Below, one piece after another: positions 36,443-46,372 of a stretch of DNA of 52,980 nucleotides. The notes under the pieces were generated by a model, which did not search any database, was not told the origin of the DNA, and was given only the letters and a program-made list of their open reading frames with translations. The first letter of the stretch is position 1. Every line of letters begins with the position of its first letter. Origin of the DNA: an uncultured Vibrio sp. (lineage in GTDB: Bacteria; Pseudomonadota; Gammaproteobacteria; Enterobacterales; Vibrionaceae); contig NZ_CANLBV010000022.1 of the NCBI RefSeq assembly GCF_947488985.1, forward strand, positions 1 through 52,980. Direction: 5' to 3'. A program made the position numbers and the translations under genes.

Positions 36443-37759
36443 TTAGATAAATATCCCGCCAAATGCGAAGCCTAGTGTAACCGCAGTGGTAATGGTGACC
36501 ACACCAGGGATGAAGAACGGGTGGTTGAATACGTACTTACCAATACGAGTAGTGCCAGTGTCGTCCATCTCAACCGCCGCCAGTAGCGTTGGATAGGTTG
36601 GAAGAACAAACAGAGCGCTGACCGCAGCAAAAGAAGCCACGGTCGTTAATGGTGCTACGCCGATCGCCAGTGCTGCCGGCATTAGTGCAACCGTCGTCGC
36701 ACCTTGAGAGTAAAGTAGCATAGAGGCGAAGAACAAGATCATAGCCAGCATCCATGGGTAGTCTGCCAGTAGAGCGCCAGCGACATCTTTGATTTCAGCC
36801 ACGTGCGCGTTAACAAACGTAGAGCCTAACCAAGCCACACCAAGAACACATACACACGCTGTCATACCAGAGCGGAAGGTTGGCGCAGAAGAGATTTTTC
36901 CTGCATCAATCTTAGTAAATAGAACGATTGCCGCTGCTGCTGCCAGCATCACCGACATGATGGCTTCGTTACGACCTAGTGCTGGGTTGTCAATCAGGCC
37001 AACGGAGCTAGAGATAGCCGCCGCGTAGCAGACAACGAAAACAATCGCCGCGAGGAAGATGTAAGTTGCTCGCTTTGCGGTCGGTAGAATTTCACGTTTC
37101 TCTTCGGTCGCCAGTTTGATCAGCCCTTTTTCTAGTCGCTCTTGGTAAACCGGATCATCTTTCAGTTCGCAGCCCATGTAGTTCGCGACAAGTGCGCCGA
37201 CCATACAGGCGATAAAGGTTGTTGGGATACATACTATTAGCAGGGTTAGGTAATCGACACCAAAAGGGGCAAGCATTGCTGAGAAAGCGACAACAGCTGC
37301 AGAAATCGGTGAAGCGGTGATCGCAATTTGAGAGGCAATAACAGCAATAGACAATGGACGAGAAGGGCGGACACCTTGGCCTTTGGCAACTTCAGCAATA
37401 ACCGGAAGTGTTGAGAATGCTGTGTGACCTGTACCGGCCATCAGCGTCATGACAAAGGTCACGATTGGTGCATAAAAAGTAATACGTTCAGGGTGTTTAC
37501 GTAAAAAGTTTTCTGCGATCTGTACTAACCAATCCATACCGCCAGCCACCTGCATAGCGGCAATAGCGGTGATCACCGACATGATGATCAAGATGACATC
37601 GATAGGAATAAAAGCTTGGCTGGTTGGCACGCCAAGAAGCAGTGAAAGGGCAATAACACCCGCACCGCCAGCAAAACCGATACCAATACCGCCGATCCTG
37701 GCCCCCAAAAAGATAAAGAGCAGGACGACAAAGAGTTCTACTGCAATCATACGTAACAC
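36443..37759 (-). CDS. dcuA: C4-dicarboxylate transporter DcuA
   Basis: A 438-aa inner-membrane carrier with 10 or more hydrophobic helices that exchanges aspartate, fumarate, malate and succinate, mainly under low oxygen. The start MLRMIAVELFVVLLFIFLGARIGG and the motif TGHTAFSTLPVIAEVAKGQGVRPSRPLS are typical. It follows aspA by 171 bases on the same strand. Together they take up aspartate and release fumarate for respiration. Confidence 0.95.
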   Translation of the reverse strand: MLRMIAVELFVVLLFIFLGARIGGIGIGFAGGAGVIALSLLLGVPTSQAFIPIDVILIIMSVITAIAAMQVAGGMDWLVQIAENFLRKHPERITFYAPIVTFVMTLMAGTGHTAFSTLPVIAEVAKGQGVRPSRPLSIAVIASQIAITASPISAAVVAFSAMLAPFGVDYLTLLIVCIPTTFIACMVGALVANYMGCELKDDPVYQERLEKGLIKLATEEKREILPTAKRATYIFLAAIVFVVCYAAAISSSVGLIDNPALGRNEAIMSVMLAAAAAIVLFTKIDAGKISSAPTFRSGMTACVCVLGVAWLGSTFVNAHVAEIKDVAGALLADYPWMLAMILFFASMLLYSQGATTVALMPAALAIGVAPLTTVASFAAVSALFVLPTYPTLLAAVEMDDTGTTRIGKYVFNHPFFIPGVVTITTAVTLGFAFGGIFI

Positions 37760-37894
37760 CTCATATTAGACTTTATTATGTGAACATTCTCCGATGTAAT
37801 ATTCAGATAATAGTTCTACTGTTTAGATTCAATTAAGCAAAAGCGCAACCGGATAAAAACCACAAAGTTAACATGGTTAACCTTATGGAAGCCT

Positions 37895-37917
37895 AAAAAA
37901 GGCTCCATTTGGAGCCC
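37895..37917 (-). terminator. Terminator of aspA
   Basis: On the minus strand GGCTCC / GGAGCC with an AAAT loop and a six-base T-run. It lies between aspA and dcuA, so dcuA probably has its own promoter or depends on read-through. Confidence 0.85.
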
Positions 37918-37930
37918 ATGGTTGCTAACC

Positions 37931-39382
37931 TTACTCGTAGCGCTTTGCTTTATACTGAGGATGCATCAAATTTTCAACCGAGAAAATGTCATCAAGTTGT
38001 TCTTCGGTCAATAAACCGCGTTCTAGCACTACTTCACGGACGCTCTTACCAGTTTCAGCGCAGATCTTACCGACAATATCCCCTTCATGGTGACCAATGT
38101 ATGGGTTGAGGTAAGTGACAATACCGATAGAGTTAAATACGTGTGATTCACATACTTCTTTATTCACCGTAATGCCGTCCACACATTTATCGCGTAGGTT
38201 GATGCATGCATTAGTCAGAATATCCAAAGACTCAAACATGCTCTGTGCGATCACCGGTTCCATGACGTTCAATTGCAGTTGCCCACCTTCTGCTGCGAAA
38301 GAAACTGTGTTGTCGTTGCCTAGAACTTTGAAGCAAACTTGGTTGACGACTTCCGGCACCACAGGGTTTACTTTAGCAGGCATGATTGAAGAACCGGCTT
38401 GCAGTTCAGGCAGGTTCAGCTCGTTCAATCCGGTTCGTGGGCCAGAAGAAAGCAGGCGTAAATCGTTACAAATTTTAGACAGTTTCACGGCCAAGCGCTT
38501 AAGCGCACCGTGTGTCATTACGTATGCGCCGCAGTCAGAGGTTGCCTCGATAAGATCTTCAGCAGCCACGCATTCTAGGCCTGTAACTTCGGCTAAGTGT
38601 TTCACTGCCAGACCTTGGTAGCCTGACGCGGCGTTCAAGCCAGTCCCGATAGCTGTTGCCCCTAGGTTAACTTCAAGCAATAGCTTTGATGTGTATTGTA
38701 GGTTTTTGATTTCTTCATTGATGGTCACTGCCCACGCGTGAAACTCTTGGCCGACCGTCATCGGAACCGCGTCTTGAAGTTGAGTGCGACCCATCTTCAA
38801 GATGGTGTTGAATTCTTGGCTCTTAAGCTCGAAAGCGCCCTTTAGGTACTCAATGGCATCGATCAGCTTGAGTACGCTGTTATACACTGAGATGCGGAAA
38901 CCGGTTGGGTAAGCACAGTTTGTTGATTGGCTACGGTTGACGTGATCATTGGGGTTGATGAACTCATATTGGCCTTTCTCTTTGCCCATCAGTTCAAGTG
39001 CGACGTTGGCGACGACTTCGTTGGCGTTCATGTTTACAGAAGTGCCTGCGCCCCCTTGGAAAACATCCGATGGGAACTGATCCATGCACTTGCCTGTCTC
39101 TAGGATAAGGTCGCACGCTTGAATAATGTATTTAGCCACATCGCTGGGTATCACCCCCAACTCTTTGTTTGCTAACGCCGCCGCCTTTTTTGTCATCACC
39201 ATACCACGAACGAATTCAGGTACATCTGAGATGGTGACATTTGAGATGTTGAAGTTTTCAACTGCGCGCAGAGTGTGGATGCCGTAATAAGCATCAGCCG
39301 GAACATGACGTTGACCTAATAGATCTTCTTCTAGTCGAGTGGCTTGAGGGGCATCAACTTGAGATTTTGATAGAGTAGCCAT
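37931..39382 (-). CDS. aspA: Aspartate ammonia-lyase
   Basis: A 483-aa tetrameric enzyme that splits aspartate into fumarate and ammonia. The fumarase/aspartase signature [12 protein letters not shown] is present, as are HVNRSQSTN and TGLNAASGY. It begins [20 protein letters not shown]. The ~280-base divergent spacer to fxsA must hold the promoter; FNR or CRP control is expected for the family, but no convincing site was seen. Confidence 0.96.
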   Translation of the reverse strand: MATLSKSQVDAPQATRLEEDLLGQRHVPADAYYGIHTLRAVENFNISNVTISDVPEFVRGMVMTKKAAALANKELGVIPSDVAKYIIQACDLILETGKCMDQFPSDVFQGGAGTSVNMNANEVVANVALELMGKEKGQYEFINPNDHVNRSQSTNCAYPTGFRISVYNSVLKLIDAIEYLKGAFELKSQEFNTILKMGRTQLQDAVPMTVGQEFHAWAVTINEEIKNLQYTSKLLLEVNLGATAIGTGLNAASGYQGLAVKHLAEVTGLECVAAEDLIEATSDCGAYVMTHGALKRLAVKLSKICNDLRLLSSGPRTGLNELNLPELQAGSSIMPAKVNPVVPEVVNQVCFKVLGNDNTVSFAAEGGQLQLNVMEPVIAQSMFESLDILTNACINLRDKCVDGITVNKEVCESHVFNSIGIVTYLNPYIGHHEGDIVGKICAETGKSVREVVLERGLLTEEQLDDIFSVENLMHPQYKAKRYE

Positions 39383-39666
39383 AACAGGATCCTTAGATAA
39401 TTATTCTGATTATATAATAAGTTACTGGCCTGTTCTGTGTGCAAAAACTCCGTTCGCTAGAATATTAGGCTGATAAATCCGTCCTGACTTATGTGGCACA
39501 TGATACTGTACCTAGCGCATAAAAATAGTAAGTTGATCACCTTTTGGGCTTTTGTTAGGTCAATACTTTGTAAAGTTATTATTGGTCAATAAATACGCTT
39601 ACTTACAGGATAAATTTGTGATTGATGGGGCTTTCAGCGTACACTGGACGTAACAAAGGAGGGCCT

Positions 39667-40191
39667 GTGTTTCCTATCTTATTATTACTCTTTATCTTCG
39701 TACCCATCATTGAGATTGGGTTATTTATTCAAGTTGGTGGCTTTCTAGGACTGTGGCCAACGATTGCGTTAGTGCTTATCACGGTATTTGTGGGGGCATC
39801 TCTGGTTCGCAGCCAAGGTATCCAAACATTAATGTCGGTTCAAGGTCGCTTGCAGCAAGGTGAAATGCCTGCTCAACAAATTCTTGAAGGCGTGATGCTT
39901 GCTGTTGCTGGTGTACTGCTGTTAACTCCGGGCTTTATGACCGACGGGCTTGGTATGTTGGTCTTGCTACCAGCACCAAGAGCGATGCTCGCCAAGAAAA
40001 TGATGGAAAAAATGGTGGTTACCAATATGTCTGGCGGTTTTCATGCGGGTGGACAAGCCGGTTTTGGTCAGAGTCCATTTGGACAAGACCCATTTAACCG
40101 CGATCCCTCTGAGCACTCAAAAGACGGCAACACCTTTGAGGGGGAGTTTGAGAAGAAAGACGATGGTAATGATCGTAATCGCTTAAACTAA
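39667..40191 (+). CDS. fxsA: FxsA family membrane protein
   Basis: A 174-aa inner-membrane protein of the FxsA family, whose E. coli member eases F-exclusion of phage T7 when overproduced. Three or four hydrophobic helices fill residues 1-110, and the tail is Gly/Asp-rich and soluble. The frame can start at 39622, but GTG at 39667 is preceded by AAAGGAGG and yields VFPILLLLFIFVPIIEIGLF, the family N-terminus. The last base of the stop codon is the first base of the MITE-like repeat, so that repeat inserted at the very end of the gene. Confidence 0.9.
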   Translation: MFPILLLLFIFVPIIEIGLFIQVGGFLGLWPTIALVLITVFVGASLVRSQGIQTLMSVQGRLQQGEMPAQQILEGVMLAVAGVLLLTPGFMTDGLGMLVLLPAPRAMLAKKMMEKMVVTNMSGGFHAGGQAGFGQSPFGQDPFNRDPSEHSKDGNTFEGEFEKKDDGNDRNRLN

Positions 40192-40365
40192 TACCAATCG
40201 TAGTAAATAACTGGTCACCCTAGCTTGTGAAAACGCTCGATAACTGCGTTAGAATTTTTGATTGTAGAATAACTACTTGTCGAAACTTCTTGTTGAAAAG
40301 AGCTGTCTTGTTTTCAAGCTTTTTTCCTGCGCTATTTCTGATCACTTACTTAATGTGATTGGTAT
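40191..40365. repeat. MITE-like repeat with terminal inverted repeats
   Basis: A ~175-bp non-coding segment bounded by 27-nt imperfect inverted repeats (40191-40217 and 40339-40365, 21 of 27 matching; outer nine ATACCAATC perfect). Nothing inside is coding. Its first base is the last base of the fxsA stop codon. It resembles short dispersed intergenic repeats I associate with Vibrio genomes. Together with the terminator at 40404-40459 it fills the fxsA-trmL gap. Confidence 0.65.
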
Positions 40366-40403
40366 AATAGATTTTTTCTCTCTTTAATAGAGAGGGAAAA
40401 CTG

Positions 40404-40459
40404 AAAAGGCTCTTACCTTTATCTTTCGCAAGAAAGTGATAATGGTAAGAGCCTTTTTT
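40404..40459. terminator. Bidirectional terminator between fxsA and trmL
   Basis: A 14-bp stem (AAAAGGCTCTTACC at 40404-40417 with 40444-40459) capped by an inner hairpin CTTTC-GCAA-GAAAG, with T-run on the right and A-run on the left. Confidence 0.88.
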
Positions 40460-40503
40460 ATTACGCATTGCCCGCAATTGGCACGCGCAGTGTGAGCATT
40501 CGG

Positions 40504-40983
40504 TTATACCGCGCCTTCAAACCCCATTTGTCGCCACGCTTCAAAAGCAATGATGGCCACAGCATTCGACAGATTTAGGCTGCGTGCGTCTGGCATCATT
40601 GGAATACGGATGCGTTGTTCCATTGGCATGCTTTCGATGAACTCAGCGGGTAGGCCGCGAGTTTCAGGCCCGAACATCAGTACATCACCTTGTTGGAATG
40701 CTGCATCTACGTGGTGACCGGTGGTTTTTGTGGTGCAGGCAAAGATGCGGAAATCTCCCTCTCGTTCATTCTCTAGATATTCAAGAAACACTTCTAGGTT
40801 CTTGTGGCGCTTTACTCGGGCCAGATCATGGTAGTCCAACCCCGCACGACGAACCTTCTTCTCTTCAAAATCAAAACCAAGTGGCTCGATAAGGTGCAGG
40901 TTTGCGCCGCAGTTAGCACATAGGCGGATGATGTTGCCCGTATTGGGCGCAATTTCTGGTTCGTATAGAGCGATATCAAACAT
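40504..40983 (-). CDS. trmL: tRNA (cytidine/uridine-34-2'-O)-methyltransferase
   Basis: A 159-aa SPOUT enzyme that methylates the ribose of the wobble base in tRNA-Leu. Knot motifs are [32 protein letters not shown] and [16 protein letters not shown]. The length is usual for TrmL. It is downstream of cpxA on the same strand, separated by 107 bases with a hairpin. Confidence 0.95.
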   Translation of the reverse strand: MFDIALYEPEIAPNTGNIIRLCANCGANLHLIEPLGFDFEEKKVRRAGLDYHDLARVKRHKNLEVFLEYLENEREGDFRIFACTTKTTGHHVDAAFQQGDVLMFGPETRGLPAEFIESMPMEQRIRIPMMPDARSLNLSNAVAIIAFEAWRQMGFEGAV

Positions 40984-41044
40984 AGTGGTTCACAAGAGTA
41001 ATCAAAGATAGTCCGAGTATACGGTGGCAAGCTGAGTGAGTACA

Positions 41045-41079
41045 GTTCACACCATAATGGCCATCACTATGGTGTGAAC
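41045..41079. other. Perfect 12-bp inverted repeat between cpxA and trmL
   Basis: GTTCACACCATA (41045-41056) and TATGGTGTGAAC (41068-41079) with an 11-base loop that contains ATGGCCAT. There is no U-run on either strand. It could be an mRNA hairpin or an operator for trmL. Confidence 0.5.
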
Positions 41080-41090
41080 GTTGTAGGGGA

Positions 41091-42470
41091 CTAGAGGGGG
41101 AGGATCGGCAAGCTGATTTCGATCTGCAATCCACCGAGTTGACTGCGGCTCGCGGTAATGGTGCCACTGTGTTGACGAATCGCACTCTCGGTAATGGTGA
41201 GTCCGAGCCCTGTGCCACCAGAATTGCGGTCACGTGCAGTGGAAACGCGATAGAAAGGTCTGAAGATGGAATCCCGTTCGTCATCCGGTACCCCTTCGCC
41301 ATTGTCATTGACGCAAATGTTGAGTTGATCGTGTAACACTCGGAATTGCACATCAACTTGGTCTCTGCCGTAGTAGATGGCATTACGGGTAATATTGTCT
41401 AACGCACTCATTAGCAGCTTAGGGTTACCTGAAATAGAGCGATTGGGGATCTCTGAAAATGTCAGTTGTTTGCCCATTTGCTCAGCTTCAAATTGTGCGT
41501 CTTTTAGGATTTCTTCCCATAAACTTGAGATGGGCTGAACCTCACGGGTGATATGGCTATCGACCTGCATCCGCGATAGCGTCAGTAGTTCACTGATCAT
41601 CTGCTCTAAACGTTGCGCTTCGGTATCGATGCGATCGAGTTCAGGGCTCTCACCTTGCTTACGAATCGCCAATGCATTTGCCATGCGTAGGCGAGTCAAG
41701 GGAGAGCGCAGTTCGTGCGAAATATCAGAAAGCAGACGCTGCTGCCCGGAGATCATCTGGTTTACTGCTTCGACCATTTGGTTAAAGCTTTCTCCCGCTT
41801 GTTTAAATTCGGAGGTGCCTTTTTCGAGGCTTGGATCGACCTCAAACTGGCCTTTGGCCACGCGTTGTGCGGCGTGCTCTAACCTGCGTGCTGGTTGGCT
41901 TAGTGCCCAAGCTAACCAAAGCAAGAGTGGGGTACTTGCTAGCATTACCGCTAGTAGTAACTGCAATGGTTTATCAAACAGTCGTAGCAAAAATGGCGGT
42001 GGTTGATTCCACTTGATCCCGGCGTACATTAACAACTCTTGACCGGCGAGTTTAACAGGCACTGGCCCTGCTACCATGTAGTTGCCGTACAGTTTTTGTT
42101 TTGGCACCTCTGGATTATCAACCGAGGTCACAAAGTTACGAATGGCTTTCAGCTTATAGTTCGAACGCTTTTTCGAGGTGAGGACTGCACCATCAAGATC
42201 GCTTAAATAGAGATGAGTGCGCGAATTTTTACGGCTGCGGGAAGCGTCAAGTTGGGCAACGATCTTGGCGATGTTCGATTCTTTGACGTAGTGCTGCTCA
42301 GCACCCTGTGCGATATACTCTAATTTATTGAGGTGATCGGCTGTGACATCGCGCGCCACGCGTGGGTCTAGGTGTGGCAGCGAAAGTACTGACAGTAGCA
42401 CCAGTAACATGGTGAACCAAAATATCGCAAAGATACGGCCATATAAGCTAGTGATTTTAGGGATGCGCAC
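41091..42470 (-). CDS. cpxA: Envelope-stress sensor kinase CpxA
   Basis: A 459-aa inner-membrane histidine kinase that senses misfolded envelope proteins. The first helix is near 12-31, the periplasmic sensor about 32-160, and the second helix about 165-190. HAMP follows, then HisKA with His252 in DISHELRSPLTRLR, and the HATPase with NITRNAIYYG, DNGEGVP and GGTGLGL. It starts with GTG overlapping the cpxR stop by one base (TAGTG) with GAGGA before it, so it is translationally coupled to cpxR. Confidence 0.96.
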   Translation of the reverse strand: MRIPKITSLYGRIFAIFWFTMLLVLLSVLSLPHLDPRVARDVTADHLNKLEYIAQGAEQHYVKESNIAKIVAQLDASRSRKNSRTHLYLSDLDGAVLTSKKRSNYKLKAIRNFVTSVDNPEVPKQKLYGNYMVAGPVPVKLAGQELLMYAGIKWNQPPPFLLRLFDKPLQLLLAVMLASTPLLLWLAWALSQPARRLEHAAQRVAKGQFEVDPSLEKGTSEFKQAGESFNQMVEAVNQMISGQQRLLSDISHELRSPLTRLRMANALAIRKQGESPELDRIDTEAQRLEQMISELLTLSRMQVDSHITREVQPISSLWEEILKDAQFEAEQMGKQLTFSEIPNRSISGNPKLLMSALDNITRNAIYYGRDQVDVQFRVLHDQLNICVNDNGEGVPDDERDSIFRPFYRVSTARDRNSGGTGLGLTITESAIRQHSGTITASRSQLGGLQIEISLPILPL

Positions 42471-43159
42471 TAATCCTCCTCAACCAATAAGTAACCACGG
42501 CCACGCAGAGTTTTGATGCGAGACTTACCGTCGCTGCGCTCGGGGATTTTTTTTCGCAGGTTAGAAATGTGCATGTCGATGGCGCGATCAAAAGGTGCGA
42601 GCCTTTTTCCTAACACATCCAGGCTGAGAGCTTCCTTAGTAATCACTTGCCCTGGGTTCTGAATTAGATGGCTCAACAAAGCAAACTCAGTACTGGTTAG
42701 GTCAATCAACAGACCACTGCAGTAAGCTTCTTGTTTGCCAGGGAATATTTCAATGTCTTGGTATTGAATGGTGTCGCTGGTGTTTTTCGGTGCGCTGCTG
42801 CTTTGTGTACGACGCAAAATAGCCCGTATACGCGCCAGCAGTTCTCGGTCGCTGAACGGTTTTGGCAAATAGTCATCCGCGCCAAGCTCAAGGCCAATCA
42901 CGCGATCGATCTCTTCCCCTTTTGCGGTCAACATTAAAACCGGAATTTCCCAATTTTCTCTGAGTTTTTTCAGTGTTTCCATGCCATTAAGGCGTGGCAT
43001 CATCACATCTAACAGAATGAGGTCAATGTCATCATTGATCGCCTCGAGTCCCGCATAGCCATCATTGGCTTCTGAAACAGTGAAGCCCTCAAAGCCCAAA
43101 ATGTCTTTAAGTAAACTGGTTAACTCGGTGTCGTCATCAATAAGAAGGATGTGCGCCAT
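42470..43159 (-). CDS. cpxR: Response regulator CpxR
   Basis: A 229-aa OmpR-type regulator. The receiver has acidic DDD at 8-10, phospho-Asp51 in LILLDVMMPRLN, and Lys in LPKPFS. The winged helix DNA-binding domain occupies about 130-229. It controls envelope-stress genes including its own operon and cpxP. A CpxR box lies in the 177-base divergent spacer to cpxP. Confidence 0.97.
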   Translation of the reverse strand: MAHILLIDDDTELTSLLKDILGFEGFTVSEANDGYAGLEAINDDIDLILLDVMMPRLNGMETLKKLRENWEIPVLMLTAKGEEIDRVIGLELGADDYLPKPFSDRELLARIRAILRRTQSSSAPKNTSDTIQYQDIEIFPGKQEAYCSGLLIDLTSTEFALLSHLIQNPGQVITKEALSLDVLGKRLAPFDRAIDMHISNLRKKIPERSDGKSRIKTLRGRGYLLVEED

Positions 43160-43223
43160 TGGGAAGCCTTAATCGGTTATTTACAGGTTAATAGTACTGC
43201 GAATTATTCACCAACTTTCATTC

Positions 43224-43259
43224 TTTACGATTCTTTACGCTTTCTAAACGTCATTTTAC
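43224..43259 (-). promoter_or_regulatory. CpxR box between cpxR and cpxP
   Basis: On the minus strand GTAAA-GAATC-GTAAA (43238 down to 43224) is a perfect match to the known CpxR consensus GTAAA-N5-GTAAA. A third half-site GTAAA is at 43259-43255. It should activate cpxP and autoregulate cpxRA. Confidence 0.9.
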
Positions 43260-43336
43260 AAGGGAGCGACTAATCTATATTCAAGCGCTGAGAAAAACGC
43301 AATCCATGACCTATTATACTGAATGAGGCAACAATT

Positions 43337-43843
43337 ATGAAAATGACCAAGAAACTTGTATTAGCCGCTGCGGCACTTCCATTAATGTTAACGACAGCCA
43401 GTGCGTATGCTTATGGTGGTGGCAAAGGCGACAACAAAGGCATGCACGGCAAATGCGGTGGCTTTGATCAGAAAGTGATGCGTCAACTCGATCTGACCGA
43501 CGCTCAAAAGGCAGAATTGAAAACGATGCGCGAAGCGGATCGTGCTGAGATGAAAGCAAAACGTTCTGGCGATAAAGCGGGCAAAATGGCGCAAATGCAA
43601 GCGAACCAAGAAAAAGTACAAGATTTGGTTTTAGCGGATACCTTTGATGAAGCTGCTGCGAATGATCTCGCCAGCCAAATGGTAGAGAAGCAAACAGAGC
43701 GTCGCGTGGCGATGCTGAAGAAACAGCACCAAATGATGAGCGTACTGACCGCAGAGCAAAAAACGCAGCTGAAAGAAATCCAGCAAGAGCGTATGGCCAA
43801 GTGTGCTGAAAAAATGGAAAAGCGCATGAGTAAAGACAAATAA
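43337..43843 (+). CDS. cpxP: Periplasmic stress adaptor CpxP (Spy/CpxP family)
   Basis: A 168-aa periplasmic helical protein. A signal peptide with cleavage near residue 24 (SAYA) is followed by a Gly/His/Lys-rich segment and the two LTxxQ motifs of the family, LTDAQKAEL and LTAEQKTQL. It inhibits CpxA and binds misfolded proteins. It is divergent from cpxR across the CpxR box; GAGG precedes the ATG by 8 bases. The two Cys residues in the mature protein may be redox- or metal-related. Confidence 0.92.
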   Translation: MKMTKKLVLAAAALPLMLTTASAYAYGGGKGDNKGMHGKCGGFDQKVMRQLDLTDAQKAELKTMREADRAEMKAKRSGDKAGKMAQMQANQEKVQDLVLADTFDEAAANDLASQMVEKQTERRVAMLKKQHQMMSVLTAEQKTQLKEIQQERMAKCAEKMEKRMSKDK

Positions 43844-43880
43844 TTCATGGCTTAATACAGCTAAATTGAATGAAAATGTA

Positions 43881-43907
43881 AAAAAGCGGCCGTGTGCCGC
43901 TTTTTTT
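43881..43907 (+). terminator. Terminator of cpxP
   Basis: AAAAAGCGGC / GCCGCTTTTTTT with a short loop, 38 bases after the cpxP stop. Confidence 0.9.
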
Positions 43908-43938
43908 GATCTCTCAATACTTTTTGATCTCTCAATAC
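43903..43938 (+). repeat. 18-bp tandem duplication after the cpxP terminator
   Basis: TTTTTGATCTCTCAATAC occurs twice back to back (43903-43920 and 43921-43938) without mismatch. Its first copy shares the T-run of the terminator. A recent slippage event is likely. Confidence 0.75.
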
Positions 43939-44040
43939 TTGTTCTATGCTAACCCATTGGTGGTTTAGGTCACGGCTGTCATATTCAATGAATTGTTCAC
44001 GGGTTATACTTTCTAATTATCGGTCACTTTTAGCCAGCTT

Positions 44041-44949
44041 ATGAAACAAGAATACGCACGTTTAGTTACGCTCGCTGCTTGGGCAGCGACAACCATTGCC
44101 ACACTGTTATTAATAGTCAAAGTCGCCGCGTGGTGGGTGACAGGTTCAGTTAGCCTACTGGCTTCGGTAGTCGATTCACTGCTTGATATCGCCGCTTCGG
44201 TGGTTAACTTACTGGTGGTTCGTTATTCTCTGCAGCCTGCCGACAAAGAGCACACCTTTGGTCATGGCAAGGCGGAATCCCTGGCCGCATTAGCACAGGC
44301 GATGTTCATCTCTGGGTCTGCTTGCTTTCTTATTCTCAATGGTATTGAGCGCTTCTTCAGACCTCATGAGCTGAATTCACCTGAAATTGGTATCTACGTC
44401 AGCTTGTTCGCGATGGTCGTCACCTTTGGTTTGGTTCGATTTCAAAAGCATGTGGTCAACAAAACCGGTAGCCAGGCAATTGCCGCAGATTCTCTGCACT
44501 ATCAGTCCGACTTGTATATGAATGCCGCGATCATGCTGGCGCTGGCGTTGAGTTGGTTTGGAATCGGGCAGGCAGACCCAGTGTTCGCGATAGGCATTGG
44601 TATCTACATTCTTTACAGCGCTTATCAAATGGCGATGGAAGCGATCCAATCTCTGCTTGATCGAAACCTACCAGATGAAGAGCTTAAACGGATAAAAGAG
44701 ACATCGTTGAGCGTGGTAGGGGTGTTAGGGGTGCATCAATTACGAACTCGCCGCTCGGGGCCAACTCGATTTATTCAGCTGCACCTAGAGCTGGAAGATA
44801 CTATCCCACTGATTGAAGCGCACCGTATTGCCGACGAGGTTGAGGCTAAGCTTATCTCCGTTTTCCCTGAGGCGGATGTATTGATTCACCAAGATCCGTA
44901 TTCAGTAGTATTCGGCCCTGAAAAGCAGCAGAAATTTCATTCGTGGTAA
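44041..44949 (+). CDS. fieF: Cation-efflux pump FieF (CDF family)
   Basis: A 302-aa inner-membrane zinc/iron exporter. Six helices occupy residues 1-210. The metal-binding motifs DSLLDIAAS (second helix) and DSLHYQSD (fifth helix) are present, with [12 protein letters not shown] between. The C-terminal ~90 residues form the cytosolic ferredoxin-like domain. It sits between cpxP and pfkA, the usual gamma-proteobacterial order. Confidence 0.94.
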   Translation: MKQEYARLVTLAAWAATTIATLLLIVKVAAWWVTGSVSLLASVVDSLLDIAASVVNLLVVRYSLQPADKEHTFGHGKAESLAALAQAMFISGSACFLILNGIERFFRPHELNSPEIGIYVSLFAMVVTFGLVRFQKHVVNKTGSQAIAADSLHYQSDLYMNAAIMLALALSWFGIGQADPVFAIGIGIYILYSAYQMAMEAIQSLLDRNLPDEELKRIKETSLSVVGVLGVHQLRTRRSGPTRFIQLHLELEDTIPLIEAHRIADEVEAKLISVFPEADVLIHQDPYSVVFGPEKQQKFHSW

Positions 44950-45263
44950 CCAACGTCGAAAGTCGTGAGTCAATGGTAAGTGGGTGGCTTTTGAACTACA
45001 GTGGCTAACAATTGCTGATTGTTTGGTGAAACAAAATACAGTAGTAACAATCAATGTTGATTCTGATATGAATCAACAAAGTTTCTTAGCAAAGCTGCAA
45101 TACTTCTTAAATAATTCGAGGTGTTAAATAAATTTACACGATTTAAGTGCTATTCCTATTGATGGAATGTAACATAAAGCACAATATAGATTTAAAATCT
45201 TGTTGATATACAATCAGCAGGCAAAAGAATTTTAATAATAGATTCCTAAAATCGAGGGTGAGC
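44950..45263. other. fieF-pfkA gap with inverted repeat
   Basis: A 314-base AT-rich spacer holding the pfkA promoter. A perfect 9-bp inverted repeat TGTTGATTC / GAATCAACA (45055-45078) stands out and could be an operator. No gene or clear terminator was seen. Confidence 0.5.
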
Positions 45264-46226
45264 ATGATTAAGAAGATCGGTGTTTTGACCAGTGGCGGTG
45301 ACGCTCCGGGCATGAACGCAGCGGTTCGCGGCGTAGTTCGTACCGCACTATCAGTTGGCATTGAAGTTTACGGCATTTACGATGGCTACCAAGGTCTGGT
45401 TGAAGATCGTATCGAAAAGCTTGATCGTTCCAGCGTATCTGACGTGATCAACCGTGGTGGCACTTTCTTAGGTTCTGCACGTTTCCCAGAGTTTAAAGAC
45501 GTGGCTGTTCGTCAGAAAGGCATCGAGAACCTTAACAAGCACGGTATCGAAGCCCTTGTGGTTATCGGCGGTGACGGTTCTTACATGGGGGCTAAGAAGC
45601 TGACTGAGATGGGTTATCCATGTATCGGTCTTCCTGGCACAATCGATAACGATATCGCCGGTACTGATTACACCATTGGCTACCTAACGGCACTGAACAC
45701 GGTTATCGATTCTATTGACCGTCTGCGTGACACGTCGTCTTCTCATCAACGTATTTCTATTGTTGAGATCATGGGGCGTCACTGTGGCGATCTTACGCTT
45801 ATGTCTGCCATCGCGGGTGGTTGTGAGTACATCATTACTCCAGAAACGGGCCTAGATAAAGAGCAGCTCATCGGCAACATTCAAGACGGTATTGCGAAAG
45901 GTAAGAAGCACGCAATCATCGCTCTAACTGAGCTCATGATGGATGCAAATGAGCTGGCTAAAGAGATCGAAAACGCAACCGGTCGTGAGACTCGCGCGAC
46001 GGTTCTTGGTCACATTCAACGTGGTGGTCGTCCTACTGCATTTGACCGTGTACTTGCGTCTCGCATGGGTAACTACGCGGTGCACCTTCTTCAAGAAGGC
46101 CACGGTGGTCGTTGTGTAGGTATTGAGAAAGAAGCGTTGGTTCACCATGACATCATCGACTGTATCGAGAACATGCAGAACCCAGACCGTTCTGAGCTGT
46201 TCCGCGTTGCCGAAGAGTTATTCTAA
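45264..46226 (+). CDS. pfkA: 6-phosphofructokinase
   Basis: A 320-aa glycolytic enzyme that phosphorylates fructose 6-phosphate with ATP. Starting at ATG 45264 (GAGGGTG before it) rather than the GTG at 45258 gives [20 protein letters not shown] and the exact E. coli length. ATP site [12 protein letters not shown], catalytic [15 protein letters not shown] and substrate motif [12 protein letters not shown] are intact. A terminator follows at 46257-46284. tpiA lies convergent downstream. Confidence 0.98.
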   Translation: MIKKIGVLTSGGDAPGMNAAVRGVVRTALSVGIEVYGIYDGYQGLVEDRIEKLDRSSVSDVINRGGTFLGSARFPEFKDVAVRQKGIENLNKHGIEALVVIGGDGSYMGAKKLTEMGYPCIGLPGTIDNDIAGTDYTIGYLTALNTVIDSIDRLRDTSSSHQRISIVEIMGRHCGDLTLMSAIAGGCEYIITPETGLDKEQLIGNIQDGIAKGKKHAIIALTELMMDANELAKEIENATGRETRATVLGHIQRGGRPTAFDRVLASRMGNYAVHLLQEGHGGRCVGIEKEALVHHDIIDCIENMQNPDRSELFRVAEELF

Positions 46227-46256
46227 GCCGTACTTAGCGTTCGCTTAAATACATTG

Positions 46257-46284
46257 AAAACCGCTGATTGTTCAGCGGTTTTTT
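46257..46284 (+). terminator. Terminator of pfkA
   Basis: AAAACCGCTGA / TCAGCGGTTTT with a TTGT loop and a T-run. Confidence 0.9.
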
Positions 46285-46313
46285 GTACTTGTTATTTCAG
46301 AAGTGACCGATAC

Positions 46314-46338
46314 AAAAAAGGCCAACCTAAGTTGACCT
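46314..46338 (-). terminator. Terminator of tpiA
   Basis: On the minus strand AGGTCAAC / GTTGGCCT with a TTAG loop (one U-G pair), followed by six T residues. Confidence 0.85.
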
Positions 46339-46372
46339 GTCATCTAATCTAATCTAAACGGTGATGTTTAAA

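Noticed and set aside
43844..43907. CpxQ-like small RNA from the cpxP 3' end
   Set aside because: A terminator is present, but the region shows no sequence I could tie to the enterobacterial CpxQ seed, so it is not called.
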